DNA of 48,615 nucleotides, taken from assembly GCF_002902725.1 (NCBI RefSeq), contig NZ_PPRT01000010.1, forward strand, positions 1-48,615. Reading direction: 5' to 3'. Positions 18,386 to 28,439 of the stretch are shown here, in pieces (position 1 is the stretch's first letter; each line of letters begins with the position of its first letter). The translations under genes were made by a program, and so were the position numbers. The notes below the pieces were generated by a model. The model searched no databases, was not told the origin of the DNA, and worked only from the letters and a program-made list of their open reading frames with translations. This stretch comes from Staphylococcus caprae (GTDB lineage Bacteria; Bacillota; Bacilli; Staphylococcales; Staphylococcaceae).

Positions 18386-19219
18386 TTATTCATCTACTAA
18401 AAAGCCATTACCATACACATCACGTACATCGTGAATAACGAGAAAAGCATTTTCGTCAATATTTCTAATGATACGTTTTGCACGTGAAACTTGTGTTTTA
18501 GAAATCACTACATAGAGCACATCTTTTTCTTCGCGCGTATAATAACCATGGCCGTTTAAAATTGTTAAACCTCTACCCACTTGTTCATCGATTGCTTTTG
18601 CAACTTCATCAGGTGTACTTGAAATAATTGTCATTGCCTTTTTCGTATTGAGTCCTTCAATCACATATTCCATTACCTTCGTTCCAATATATAGCGAAAT
18701 CACTGTGACAAGTGCTTTATCTAATGATATTTGAGTTAGTGAAATCAATACCACAAGTAAATCAAAGAATAGTAATGCATAAGGTGTACTAATATCCAGA
18801 TATTTATTAACAATTCTTGCTAAGATTACTGTACCAGCAGTAGTTCCGCCTGCTAATACAATAACTCCTATACCGACGCCGATACATATTCCACCAAATA
18901 CTGCGTTAACAATCAAGTTACCAGTATGAACATGCCAAGATTCTGTTAAATCTAAAAATATGGAAATAAGAATCGTCGCAACGATCGTTAAATACATGCT
19001 GCGCTTACTCAAGTACTTATATCCAACTATGATTAAAATAGCGTTGACTACAAAGTTAGTAATCGCAGGTGATAAATGGAATGCATAATATAACACAATC
19101 GCTATTCCGGTAACGCCTCCCTCACCTAAATTACCAGAAATAATAAACGCATTAACGCCTGCTGAGAATATGAATGAACCAGCAATAACTAATAATATAT
19201 CTCGAATTGTTTTATTCAT
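18386..19219 (-). CDS. YitT-family membrane protein (DUF161 + DUF2179)
   Basis: Membrane protein of 277 residues. About six N-terminal transmembrane helices (residues 1-190, with glycine-rich GGVTGIAIVLYY and GGTTAGTVIL repeats of the DUF161/YitT fold) are followed by a cytoplasmic DUF2179 domain (about 195-275, containing GHGYYTREEKDVLYVVI). The function is not established; family members are proposed transporters. ATG start after AAAGGGG. It lies between fhuC and the RsaD-like RNA and appears monocistronic. Confidence 0.85.
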   Translation of the reverse strand: MNKTIRDILLVIAGSFIFSAGVNAFIISGNLGEGGVTGIAIVLYYAFHLSPAITNFVVNAILIIVGYKYLSKRSMYLTIVATILISIFLDLTESWHVHTGNLIVNAVFGGICIGVGIGVIVLAGGTTAGTVILARIVNKYLDISTPYALLFFDLLVVLISLTQISLDKALVTVISLYIGTKVMEYVIEGLNTKKAMTIISSTPDEVAKAIDEQVGRGLTILNGHGYYTREEKDVLYVVISKTQVSRAKRIIRNIDENAFLVIHDVRDVYGNGFLVDE

Positions 19220-19436
19220 TCAATCACCCCTTTAGTTTTTCTCTCATGTATCAAAATGGTAGCATACGCTTATAATTTCTCACAATAATATACTCACAAA
19301 TAATTTTATTTTTAAGAAAAGCATTAATTATAGAACACAAATAAATTATTTTTTTATCCATACTGTGCTAGCTCGTAAAAAAACAGGTTAATAAAACGCC
19401 AATAGACAAATAAATTTAAATTTTCTGAATTTTTAA

Positions 19437-19465
19437 TTTACTTTTAAAGAAAGGTCTGCTATAAT
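19437..19465 (+). promoter_or_regulatory. Strong promoter of the RsaD-like RNA
   Basis: -35 TTTACT (19437-19442), 17-base spacer, -10 TATAAT (19460-19465) with an upstream TG, giving an extended -10. It drives the plus strand, opposite to both flanking genes, so it must serve a noncoding transcript. Confidence 0.7.
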
Positions 19466-19470
19466 GATTT

Positions 19471-19641
19471 TAACTTCTTGAAAGAGAAGTTATCTCCTTT
19501 GTGTTGTTTATAGTAACAAAACAAATTTTGCTCGAAGTACTGTGACAGTACCTAGTCCTTACCGTTACAAGTACATTAATATTCATTTCCCATAAAAGCC
19601 AAGTATAAGAAGTGTCTCCTCACTTTCTATACTTGGTTTTT
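19471..19641 (+). ncRNA. rsaD: Small regulatory RNA, RsaD-like
   Basis: A 170-nt transcription unit without an ORF: promoter at 19437-19465, 5' hairpin AACTTCT/AGAAGTT, a single-stranded UUUCCC at 19586-19591, and a strong terminator whose stem CCAAGTATA/TATACTTGG (19599-19607 with 19628-19636) has a UCUCCU loop followed by TTTTTAT. In S. aureus RsaD, about 175 nt with a UCCC motif, maps in this neighbourhood (near abcA, nupC and the YitT gene) and represses alsS. Location, size, motif and architecture all fit. I cannot check primary sequence identity, so the name is an inference. Confidence 0.7.
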
Positions 19642-19679
19642 ATCATTTTCCTAAATATAAATATACCTCATAAAATACA

Positions 19680-19719
19680 AAAGAGTGAACGTTCGCTACC
19701 TACGACGTTCACTCTTTTT
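19680..19719. terminator. Bidirectional terminator after nupC
   Basis: Stem AAAGAGTGAACGT/ACGTTCACTCTTT with a 12-base loop and T-rich flanks on both strands. It serves nupC on the minus strand and may back up the RNA terminator. Confidence 0.88.
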
Positions 19720-19744
19720 CATACTCTATTTATTAGAAATCATA

Positions 19745-20974
19745 TTACCAAGCAAATAAACCTACAAATGCTGCAGTAAGTAATGACACTAAAATACCTG
19801 CAAGAAGCATCATCGGTACATACTTAGATACAAAATCTGATGTTTTCTTATCAACAATTCCTTTTAACGTACCTACAATCATACCAATCGTTGAGAAGTT
19901 CGCAAATGATACTAAGAACGTTGATATCACAGCACGATGATGTGGTGAGAATGAATTCACTTGTTTAGAAATCTCACCCATAACAACGAACTCATTAGTT
20001 ACAATCTTCTTAGCCATTTGTTGTGCGACATCCCATGCTTCGTTGAAAGGTAGACCTAATAATAAAGCAAATGGATACATGAAGACACCTAAAATTTGGT
20101 TTAGACCAAAACTTCCTTTCCAGCCAAAACCTTGAGCAATTAGACCGGTAATCAGATTAATGAAACGATCGATTAAGTCTGCCAATGCGACGAAACTAAT
20201 AACAAAAGCGATAATAATCAGTACTAATTTACCTGCTGCTAAAACTGAATCTCCTAAGAAAGAGAAGAAAGGTTGACGTTCGATTTGATGATCTTTAATG
20301 CTATAGATGATATCTTCTTTTTCTTCCACTGAAACAGGATTTAGAATAGACGATACAATTATTGCGTTGATAATATTAAGTGGTATCGCTGTCAGAACAA
20401 GCTCACCAGGAATCATTTGTACATAAGCCCCGACAATCGCACCTGAGACTGAACTCATAGACATCATAGCTACTGTCAATACACGCATTTCATTCATACG
20501 TTTCAGTTGTTCATTAGATACAGCCAACGCTTCAGTATTTCCTAAGAACATCATTTCAACACCAAAGAATGACTCGAATTTAGGCTGACGTGTAATCTTC
20601 GCGAGCACCCAGCCAATTCCCCCAATAATCTTTGGAAGTATATTGAAATACATTAATATATCAAATAAAGGTACGATAAGTAAGATAGGAAACAGGGCAC
20701 TTACAGCCATATCCATTTGCTTTCCAGATGTGAAACTAGCGAAAGCGAATCCTGTACCCTGATGCGCGGATTCTATGACCCAAGCAATACCATTAGCCGC
20801 GCCTTTAACTCCATTTCTTCCCCAATCAAAATAAATAAAGAACCATGCTAAGAATAAATTCAAAATAACTAAGATTAATATCGATTTCCATTGGATATTT
20901 TTCCGATTTCTTGAACATAACACAGCCACACCAAGAAAGACGATTAACCCAATGATATTAATTAATAAAAACAT
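19745..20974 (-). CDS. nupC: NupC-family concentrative nucleoside transporter
   Basis: Cation-coupled nucleoside symporter of 409 residues (CNT family) with about ten hydrophobic segments. The scaffold and transport-domain regions are intact, including the EMMFLGNTEALAV, MSSVSGAIVGAYV and STFLVSFANFSTIGMIVG stretches that carry the substrate- and cation-binding residues. ATG start with TAGGTAGGTG upstream. Single gene with a 300-bp upstream region containing a cre-like sequence. Nucleoside range (pyrimidine or purine) cannot be told. Confidence 0.9.
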   Translation of the reverse strand: MFLLINIIGLIVFLGVAVLCSRNRKNIQWKSILILVILNLFLAWFFIYFDWGRNGVKGAANGIAWVIESAHQGTGFAFASFTSGKQMDMAVSALFPILLIVPLFDILMYFNILPKIIGGIGWVLAKITRQPKFESFFGVEMMFLGNTEALAVSNEQLKRMNEMRVLTVAMMSMSSVSGAIVGAYVQMIPGELVLTAIPLNIINAIIVSSILNPVSVEEKEDIIYSIKDHQIERQPFFSFLGDSVLAAGKLVLIIIAFVISFVALADLIDRFINLITGLIAQGFGWKGSFGLNQILGVFMYPFALLLGLPFNEAWDVAQQMAKKIVTNEFVVMGEISKQVNSFSPHHRAVISTFLVSFANFSTIGMIVGTLKGIVDKKTSDFVSKYVPMMLLAGILVSLLTAAFVGLFAW

Positions 20975-21102
20975 TTGGCACCTACCTATTTAATATTTGT
21001 CATTTATATATTTATTTAAAACTCACTCAAAACTGTAAGACCATCAAATATTTAATCATAATTATCCCTATAAATATTGAACAATATAAGACTTTAATAT
21101 TT

Positions 21103-21116
21103 TGAAAACGTTTGTT
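21103..21116. promoter_or_regulatory. cre-like site upstream of nupC
   Basis: TGAAAACGTTTGTT matches the left half and CG centre of the CcpA operator but ends TT rather than CA. It lies about 130 bases before the nupC start, where carbon control of nucleoside uptake would be plausible. Low certainty. Confidence 0.3.
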
Positions 21117-21241
21117 TTCCGTACTATTTGACATTATGTATATAAAAAGTTCTCTTAATCTTACAAAATTCATTATACCACTTGTAAATTTGGGTTAAAA
21201 TAACGGTTTTACAAAATATTTACGTAAATAATACTAAAAAA

Positions 21242-21270
21242 ACACGCTCCACATTTTCGTGGAACGTGAC
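21242..21270 (-). terminator. Terminator of abcA
   Basis: Minus-strand stem CACGTTCCAC/GTGGAGCGTG with a short loop and then TTTTTTTAG. It lies just past the stop at 21277. Confidence 0.88.
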
Positions 21271-21276
21271 TTGATG

Positions 21277-23004
21277 CTAATCTGATAATTTTTGAGATGT
21301 GACAAAGTTTTTATATTTTTCATGGGATTGCATTAATTCTCCATGTGTACCTTTACCAGTAACTTGACCTTTATCAATGAAAATAATTTGACCTGCTTTT
21401 TTAATAGTAGAAAGACGATGCGCAATCACAACAGTTGTTCTACCTTCCATTAATGTTTCAAGTGCTTCTTGAATCTTAACTTCACTTTCACTATCTAAGT
21501 TAGCGGTAGCTTCATCTAATAAAAGAATATCTGGATTCTTAACGAAACTTCTAGCTATATCAATACGTTGACGTTGGCCACCAGATAATTTAAGTCCTCG
21601 TTCACCAACCATAGTGTCATAACCTTCATCGAACTGCATAATGAATTCATGACAATTTGCTAATTTGGCATATTCAATTAATTCTTCGTCTGTTACTTCT
21701 CTATTAATACCATATAAAATATTGTCTCTAATCGTACCGCTCATCATTGAGTTAGACTGCATCACGTAACCGATTTTAGTACGCCATTTTGATAGTGGAA
21801 TATCATAAATACTACGATCGTTATATTTAATGTCACCACTTTCAATCTCATACATACGCTCAATTAAATTGAAAATAGTACTTTTACCTGAACCAGAAGG
21901 TCCTACAAAGGCACTCACCTTACCTTGAGGTATATCAAATGATACATCATCAAGAATCTTCTTGATGTCATATTTGAAATCTACATGTTCAAAGCTTAAT
22001 TCACCATCTTCTACAAGGTCATTTTCAGACTCAGATAGTGCTTCAGTTCGTTCAATTGGCTCTTGCATGATTTCATAGATACGGTGACTTGCTCCGACTG
22101 CTTTTTTATAATCTGTAACCAAAGTAGACAGATTGATCAATGGCATAGATAATTGAATCACATAGAAAATCATTGCAATTAATGTACCTGGTGTAATAGC
22201 ACCTGTTCCGATTTCTAATGCACCAAATCCAAGAATAATCGCAATCGTAAGTAACATCACGACGCCTGAGATTGGTTGAACAATTGCTGAAATTTTAGCT
22301 TGTTTTAAACCTAGATGATAGATTTTCTTTAAATTTACATGTGCATTATCTAACTCTAATCTTTCAGTATTAGAAACTTTAACCAGTCTCATTTCAGTTA
22401 ACACTCTACCAAGTAAACCACTAAAATTAGCGATTTCAGTTTGTGTATTTGTAGAAATTCTTTGCATCACACGTCCTAATGGGATCATGATAAAGACAAA
22501 TACTGGTATGGTGATAAAGGTTAGCAATGTTAATTTCCAATCCATGATAAATAACATGATTAATGAACCTATTAAAGTTAATACAGATGGTAATAAATTA
22601 GGTAACTTTTGAGAAATAAATTCATTAATAACCTTTGTGTCATCAGTGAGACGGCTCATTAATTGACCACTTTCGTTTTTATCAAAGAACGGCATTTTTA
22701 ATTGGATGATATGTTCCCACAATATTGATCGAATGGCATATATAATTTTCTCACCAATTTTACTGAGTAAGTATAAACCAACACCACTCAGCAATGCATT
22801 GACTAAGAAAATTGCACCAAAGATAGCTATCATGCCCCAATTCATACTACTTACAGAAAATTTATCAACTAAACGTCCTGTAAATAGAGGCACTAATAAA
22901 CCACTTAAACTTCCTAACGAAGTAATAATGACCGCTGCAATGATTAACCCGTATGGCCACGAAAGCCTTTTAAATAAGAAAAATAAAGGGTTTTGTTGTT
23001 TCAT
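21277..23004 (-). CDS. abcA: AbcA-type multidrug/peptide ABC exporter
   Basis: Half-size ABC exporter of 575 residues. A six-helix transmembrane domain (about 15-315) is followed by an ATPase domain (about 335-575) with Walker A GPSGSGKST, signature LSGGQRQR, Walker B ILLLDEAT and H-loop IAHRLS. It works as a homodimer. S. aureus AbcA affects beta-lactam and moenomycin resistance and autolysis, and exports phenol-soluble modulins. There it is divergent from pbp4; here no pbp4 is found upstream. ATG start after ACGAGG. Confidence 0.88.
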   Translation of the reverse strand: MKQQNPLFFLFKRLSWPYGLIIAAVIITSLGSLSGLLVPLFTGRLVDKFSVSSMNWGMIAIFGAIFLVNALLSGVGLYLLSKIGEKIIYAIRSILWEHIIQLKMPFFDKNESGQLMSRLTDDTKVINEFISQKLPNLLPSVLTLIGSLIMLFIMDWKLTLLTFITIPVFVFIMIPLGRVMQRISTNTQTEIANFSGLLGRVLTEMRLVKVSNTERLELDNAHVNLKKIYHLGLKQAKISAIVQPISGVVMLLTIAIILGFGALEIGTGAITPGTLIAMIFYVIQLSMPLINLSTLVTDYKKAVGASHRIYEIMQEPIERTEALSESENDLVEDGELSFEHVDFKYDIKKILDDVSFDIPQGKVSAFVGPSGSGKSTIFNLIERMYEIESGDIKYNDRSIYDIPLSKWRTKIGYVMQSNSMMSGTIRDNILYGINREVTDEELIEYAKLANCHEFIMQFDEGYDTMVGERGLKLSGGQRQRIDIARSFVKNPDILLLDEATANLDSESEVKIQEALETLMEGRTTVVIAHRLSTIKKAGQIIFIDKGQVTGKGTHGELMQSHEKYKNFVTSQKLSD

Positions 23005-23175
23005 TTGTTATACCTCGTCTTTAATTGTCATATTTTCATTTTGCTCAATCATACTATATATCCATCTCAATCCCAAATAATAAAGTGATTCGCAATTTAT
23101 TTTATTAAAGAAAACATTTAGCTTCATTGGATAGATTTATTCTTAAAAATAACTAGCACTTACTCATATATATAC

Positions 23176-23335
23176 GAGGCTGGGACCTTTAACATTTATG
23201 CTCTGGGAAAACCGATTAACGGCGTCCCAAAAGCAGGATTTTCGGCAGTAACACTCACAATTCGATAAGAATTGAGAAACAATTTTACTCACTGTTCGGT
23301 CCTGATCAAATCCTAAACTCTTTTGTCCCGACCTC
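23176..23335. repeat. Intergenic repeat with GAGGCTGGGAC-type ends
   Basis: A 160-bp element bounded by inverted ends GAGG-C-TGGGAC (23176-23186) and GTCCC-GA-CCTC (23325-23335). It has an inner hairpin CTCACAATTC/GAATTGAG near 23254-23277. It resembles the tgggac-type intergenic repeats seen many times in staphylococcal genomes. It occupies the spacer where S. aureus carries pbp4. No ORF is visible in 23005-23489. Confidence 0.6.
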
Positions 23336-23442
23336 TTGTTCTACGTTCATTATAACTATGTTCTTCGTAATTGTTATTATAACACCTTTTGATTGAACTG
23401 ACGAAAGTGTTTCCCTATTCTTTTATACTTTTAAATAATAAA

Positions 23443-23478
23443 AAACAGACATACCATCTTTGGATAGTACATCTGTTT
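23443..23478 (-). terminator. Terminator of the tarB-tarX-tarD operon
   Basis: Minus-strand stem AAACAGA/TCTGTTT with inner pairing around a CATCTTTG region, followed by TTTTTATTATT. It lies 12 bases after the tarD stop. Confidence 0.82.
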
Positions 23479-23489
23479 GATATTCTAAA

Positions 23490-23888
23490 TTATTTCGCGT
23501 CTTTACCATATAATTCTTGTTTAATCTTAGTTGTTGAGATTCCTTCTGTACGATTAAGATAAATCACTTCACATTTATCCTTTAAGAAATCAAATTCGCC
23601 TTCCCAATCGTGGCCCATAACAAAGACATCAACATCAAAGCGATCAACATCTTTTTCTTTTTGACCCCAACCTTCTTCAGGAATCACTAAATCAACATAA
23701 CGAATTGACTCTAGCATCATTTTACGTTGTTCATAATCATAATAAGACTTTTTATTTTTGATTTGATTGAATTCATCTGTAGAGAGTGCAACGATAAGGT
23801 AATCGCCCATTTCACGTGCTCTTCTCAATAATTCGATATGACCATAATGTAACAAATCATATGTACCATAAGTAATTACTCGTTTCAT
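23490..23888 (-). CDS. tarD: Glycerol-3-phosphate cytidylyltransferase
   Basis: Enzyme of 132 residues that makes CDP-glycerol from CTP and glycerol-3-phosphate, the donor for the wall teichoic acid linkage unit. The nucleotidyltransferase motifs are complete: HYGH at 14-17 and RTEGISTT near 113-120. Length equals the TagD/TarD norm. Start ATG follows AAGGAG. Last gene of the tarB-tarX-tarD unit, 151 bases after tarX. Confidence 0.96.
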   Translation of the reverse strand: MKRVITYGTYDLLHYGHIELLRRAREMGDYLIVALSTDEFNQIKNKKSYYDYEQRKMMLESIRYVDLVIPEEGWGQKEKDVDRFDVDVFVMGHDWEGEFDFLKDKCEVIYLNRTEGISTTKIKQELYGKDAK

Positions 23889-24039
23889 GATACGTATTCT
23901 CCTTAACTTAAAATTTAATAAAAATTTACAATCTTAATGTAGCATAAATATTTAACCCTTACCATTAATTCAATAATAGTTGATTACTTGGTTTTTCACA
24001 CTATAAATGTGCTCTAAACCGAAATTTAATGTTTATTGA

Positions 24040-25104
24040 CTACTTTCTCAACACACGCTTGAGTGATTGCTTCCCTGAAAATGATACACGTTTCGGTAGC
24101 ACTGACACTTTAAAGCGTAAGTAACCCGGACGTCCGATGCCTACTTCACTTAAAGCCTTCCTCCACTGTTGATACAAATCCTTTGTCCAATTTGTCGCGC
24201 TTTGTTCAACAGCTCTAACAATTCTAAACATAGCATTTCCGGAATAATGTGTATGTTGCATGGAATGAATATATGATATCACGCTATCCATCAATGATTG
24301 GGTCATTTGGCTATTCTTCATTAAGTGCGCTTGAATGAGATAGCTGACAATTAAATTATCCATTCGATAACTATAATATGTCTTTTCATCAGTCAATAAT
24401 AATAAATCCATCACACGTTGGCGGACCTTCAAGGCATCTTTCATATAAGGTAAAAACGTATCAGCGCGTTGAGCAGTGACTGACCCTTCTCTCTCATTAT
24501 ATCCATAAACGATGTTAGATATGAGTTGAATATCTCGTGCTTTAGAAAATGCCCTCACGATAAATGTATGTTCCTCACAAAATACGACATCTTCATCAAA
24601 ACGTAATCCTGCGTACTTAGCACTGAACAACTTCGCTCCAGGGCCAATGGATTGCATAATTTCAGGCTTACGATCAAGTGTAACTAACGCATCTTCCACT
24701 ATATCTTCATGAGTAGGAATCACTTTCCATTCTCCATTTACACCTCTAGCAATTTGTCCTATCACTACGTCCGTTTCTTCATTTTTCTGAAAGGCTTCTA
24801 CCAATAAATCAATTCTACTTGGTAGAAATTCATCATCTGCATCTAAGAACAGGAATCCTTCAACGTCATCAGACATTGCATCTAAACCAACATTTCTACT
24901 ACGTGCTGCACCTTGGTTATCTTGATTAATGACCTTAATATTTGGATGTACTTTTTGAAGTTCTGTAAGAACGCGTTTCGTATTGTCAGTCGAACCATCG
25001 TTAACACATATAATTTCATAATCTGATTGTGTATCAACTGAGAGTATCGCACGTTTTATCGTATCTTCAGCATTATACGCCGGAATAATTATTGCTAATT
25101 TCAT
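24040..25104 (-). CDS. tarX: TarX/TagX-type family 2 glycosyltransferase
   Basis: Glycosyltransferase family 2 protein of 354 residues. The N-terminal GT-A domain has IIPAYNAEDTI (about 6-16), the nucleotide-binding VNDGSTDNT (about 33-41) and a DxD-like DADDEF (about 96-101). The C-terminal part (about 215-354) is of unknown fold and basic. Conserved in staphylococci within the teichoic acid cluster, but its reaction is not established; it is not the TarM or TarS GlcNAc transferase. Its ATG overlaps the tarB stop. Confidence 0.85.
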   Translation of the reverse strand: MKLAIIIPAYNAEDTIKRAILSVDTQSDYEIICVNDGSTDNTKRVLTELQKVHPNIKVINQDNQGAARSRNVGLDAMSDDVEGFLFLDADDEFLPSRIDLLVEAFQKNEETDVVIGQIARGVNGEWKVIPTHEDIVEDALVTLDRKPEIMQSIGPGAKLFSAKYAGLRFDEDVVFCEEHTFIVRAFSKARDIQLISNIVYGYNEREGSVTAQRADTFLPYMKDALKVRQRVMDLLLLTDEKTYYSYRMDNLIVSYLIQAHLMKNSQMTQSLMDSVISYIHSMQHTHYSGNAMFRIVRAVEQSATNWTKDLYQQWRKALSEVGIGRPGYLRFKVSVLPKRVSFSGKQSLKRVLRK

Positions 25105-26195
25105 TGTTTCACCAACTTATTTATAAAATTAACTAACTGGCTTAAACTTGCTTTCGTATTATATTGATGCCAAGAGTGAAATAGAGGTTGAAATTCTTTC
25201 TCCGCTTTCCCTAATGCCTGAATTAAACTTGTTTCATCAGCAAATTTATATTTTTTCGGAATTTCATAATAGAAAGGATTTAAACCTCTTACTTTTTCAT
25301 AGTCTTTCTCATCATAGTTATAAAAAAACGTAGGTTTATTTAATAGACTAGCTTCAATAGGCAATGAACTGTAATCACTTATAATGACATCTGCCATCAC
25401 CATTAATGAAGCAACATCTATATCTTGAGAAGTATCTCTTTCGCTAATGGAAGGATGCAAGTGACTCATTAATGTATATTCTGGTAATTGTTGCTCAAAT
25501 ATTTCTTTATTTATTGTTCGATTTGCAACCTTCGATTCTCTATATGTCGGTACGTAAACAGCTAATTTGTTCTTAATATGATACTTCTCTTTTAATCTTT
25601 GTTGTTCTTTTTCAATATTCATATTCAAATATTTCACTAATCTAGGAAGTCCAAACTTTAACATTTGTTCAGGTTGAGCTTCAAACGATGCTTCAAAACA
25701 ACGTGCCATTTCATCTCCACCAACCAAGTAATAATCTGTTGCATTATAAACACGTTTATATTGCTCGACCATCGCTTTATTATTCAAATCAACTTGGTGA
25801 TCAGTAAGTCCAAAATCTTTAAGTGCCCCCGAAGCATGCCATGTTTGAATAACTGTTTGCCCTTTTTTCTTATGATATCCACCCATCATTAAGTAATAAG
25901 TGTCGATAACAATCACTTTTGCTGTACTTAACGCTTTCATGTGACTCACAATATTTTTATTCCCCGCTGGAATGAATGTTGTATTTTCCAAGCCTTCAAT
26001 AAGTGAGTGATCTTGTATTTTACCAATAATTGTTAAGTGATAACCCTGTTGATGAAGCGCTTCGATAATCGGAAGTACATCCTGCTTGAAGGTCATCATC
26101 ACAACAATATGGTCACGCTTTAACTTTAGTGGCTTATATATCATATTTAATAACGTAATCATTATCATATATACTTTTTTAATTAGAATTCTCAT
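25101..26195 (-). CDS. tarB: TarB, teichoic acid glycerophosphotransferase (primase)
   Basis: CDP-glycerol:undecaprenyl-PP-GlcNAc-ManNAc glycerophosphotransferase of 364 residues that adds the first glycerol phosphate to the lipid-linked disaccharide on the inner membrane face. A basic/hydrophobic N terminus (about 1-25) favours membrane association. The GT-B-like C-terminal domain shows the family motifs QTWHASGALK, YVPTYRES, SHLHPS and ISDYSSLPIEA with the catalytic His and Asp. First gene of tarB-tarX-tarD. Confidence 0.93.
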   Translation of the reverse strand: MRILIKKVYMIMITLLNMIYKPLKLKRDHIVVMMTFKQDVLPIIEALHQQGYHLTIIGKIQDHSLIEGLENTTFIPAGNKNIVSHMKALSTAKVIVIDTYYLMMGGYHKKKGQTVIQTWHASGALKDFGLTDHQVDLNNKAMVEQYKRVYNATDYYLVGGDEMARCFEASFEAQPEQMLKFGLPRLVKYLNMNIEKEQQRLKEKYHIKNKLAVYVPTYRESKVANRTINKEIFEQQLPEYTLMSHLHPSISERDTSQDIDVASLMVMADVIISDYSSLPIEASLLNKPTFFYNYDEKDYEKVRGLNPFYYEIPKKYKFADETSLIQALGKAEKEFQPLFHSWHQYNTKASLSQLVNFINKLVKQ

Positions 26196-26314
26196 GTTTT
26201 CACCGTCTTTAATTACTCAATCGTATTTCTAAATTATATACGATTCTCTCTCACTTAGAAAATGATAGCCGCCACTTTCATGCTCGTAAATAAGTCTTAG
26301 ATGGTTTCATTTTC

Positions 26315-26348
26315 AAAAAATGCCTCGATCCTAAATGGACCAAGGCAA
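26315..26348 (-). terminator. Terminator of tarG
   Basis: Minus-strand stem GCCTTGGTCC/GGATCGAGGC with loop ATTTA, followed by ATTTTTTGAAAA. It lies 14 bases after the tarG stop. Confidence 0.85.
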
Positions 26349-26361
26349 TTGGTATATAGTA

Positions 26362-27174
26362 TTACAAGAAATCAGCAAAATGATCTCTATAACGTTTATG
26401 AAGTATTGAACCAATAATAAAGAATACGATGATGATGCAAATGTTATATAACATCAACTTCCAATGGTCGATAAAATACCATTGATGGAATAAAATTGCT
26501 GCACGATATGACTCAGCGATAAAGTACACTGGGTTAAACATCATAATTTTGTGAATAATACCACTTACACCATGGTTCTTTGGTACCCAAAGAATTGGAG
26601 ACATATAGAATAATATTCTCATTAATGCTTGCATAATCATTTGCGTATCTCTAACAAGTATCCCTAATGTAGACGTTAAAAGTGCTACAGATGATGTTAA
26701 TAAATATGCAAAAGGCACATAAATCAATAATTGTATAATATGAATGGTAGGAAAAATCCCTTTAAACATACATGCTATGATAATAATGACTAACAGTCCT
26801 AAATGACCATAGAATCTACTTGTAACAATATATGTTGGAATAATTGATAAAGGGAAATTCATTTTAGCAACTTGATTAAATTTTTGTGAAATAGATTTGG
26901 TACCTTCAAGTACCCCTTGGTTAATAAAGAACCACATACTAATTCCTACGAGTAACCAAAATACAAATGGAATACCATGAATAGGTGCATTACTTCTAAT
27001 TCCTAGACCGAAAACAATCCAGTAAACCATAATTTGTAAGGCAGGATTTAAAATTTCCCATGCCATACCTAAATAGTTACTATGATTTGAGATTTTAATT
27101 TGAAATTGTGCCAGTCTTTGAATTAAATAGAAGTTTTTAATATGTTCTTTTAAAACAGTTCCAACTGCTGACAT
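26362..27174 (-). CDS. tarG: TarG, permease of the teichoic acid exporter
   Basis: ABC-2-type permease of 270 residues with six transmembrane helices. It moves lipid-linked wall teichoic acid across the membrane together with TarH. The start ATG at 27174 (MSAVGTVLKEHIKNFYLIQRL) gives the length and N terminus of the S. aureus protein, target of targocil. An upstream GTG extends the frame by 12 residues without a ribosome site. Divergent from tarH across 392 bases of AT-rich spacer. That spacer must hold both promoters, though I see no clear operator. Confidence 0.93.
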   Translation of the reverse strand: MSAVGTVLKEHIKNFYLIQRLAQFQIKISNHSNYLGMAWEILNPALQIMVYWIVFGLGIRSNAPIHGIPFVFWLLVGISMWFFINQGVLEGTKSISQKFNQVAKMNFPLSIIPTYIVTSRFYGHLGLLVIIIIACMFKGIFPTIHIIQLLIYVPFAYLLTSSVALLTSTLGILVRDTQMIMQALMRILFYMSPILWVPKNHGVSGIIHKIMMFNPVYFIAESYRAAILFHQWYFIDHWKLMLYNICIIIVFFIIGSILHKRYRDHFADFL

Positions 27175-27452
27175 TAAACCCAACCACGCTTTCTCAATGC
27201 AATAGAACACGATCTATTGTAAAACTTTAATAATGAGTCTTTTAAACTTACTTTTTCAATTTAACTTTATTTGAAATGATAGCTTATTGTTTATTACAAG
27301 CTTATTATATTATACAATCATTTACGTTAAAAACTGTAACGATCATCATCTTTAAATTTTATGTGTATAATAAGATGCTTAAAGGAATGACAAAATTTTT
27401 AATACATTCGTTCGTTTCACATATTTCTTAAAATAAGTATATGATGATTTAA

Positions 27453-28361
<909 letters not shown>

Positions 28362-28439
28362 TTATTTTCAATTAATTTGAGCTTATCCCTTTTCAAAATA
28401 TGAAACTCGTATTATGATGAAAATAAGAGTTACACAAAG

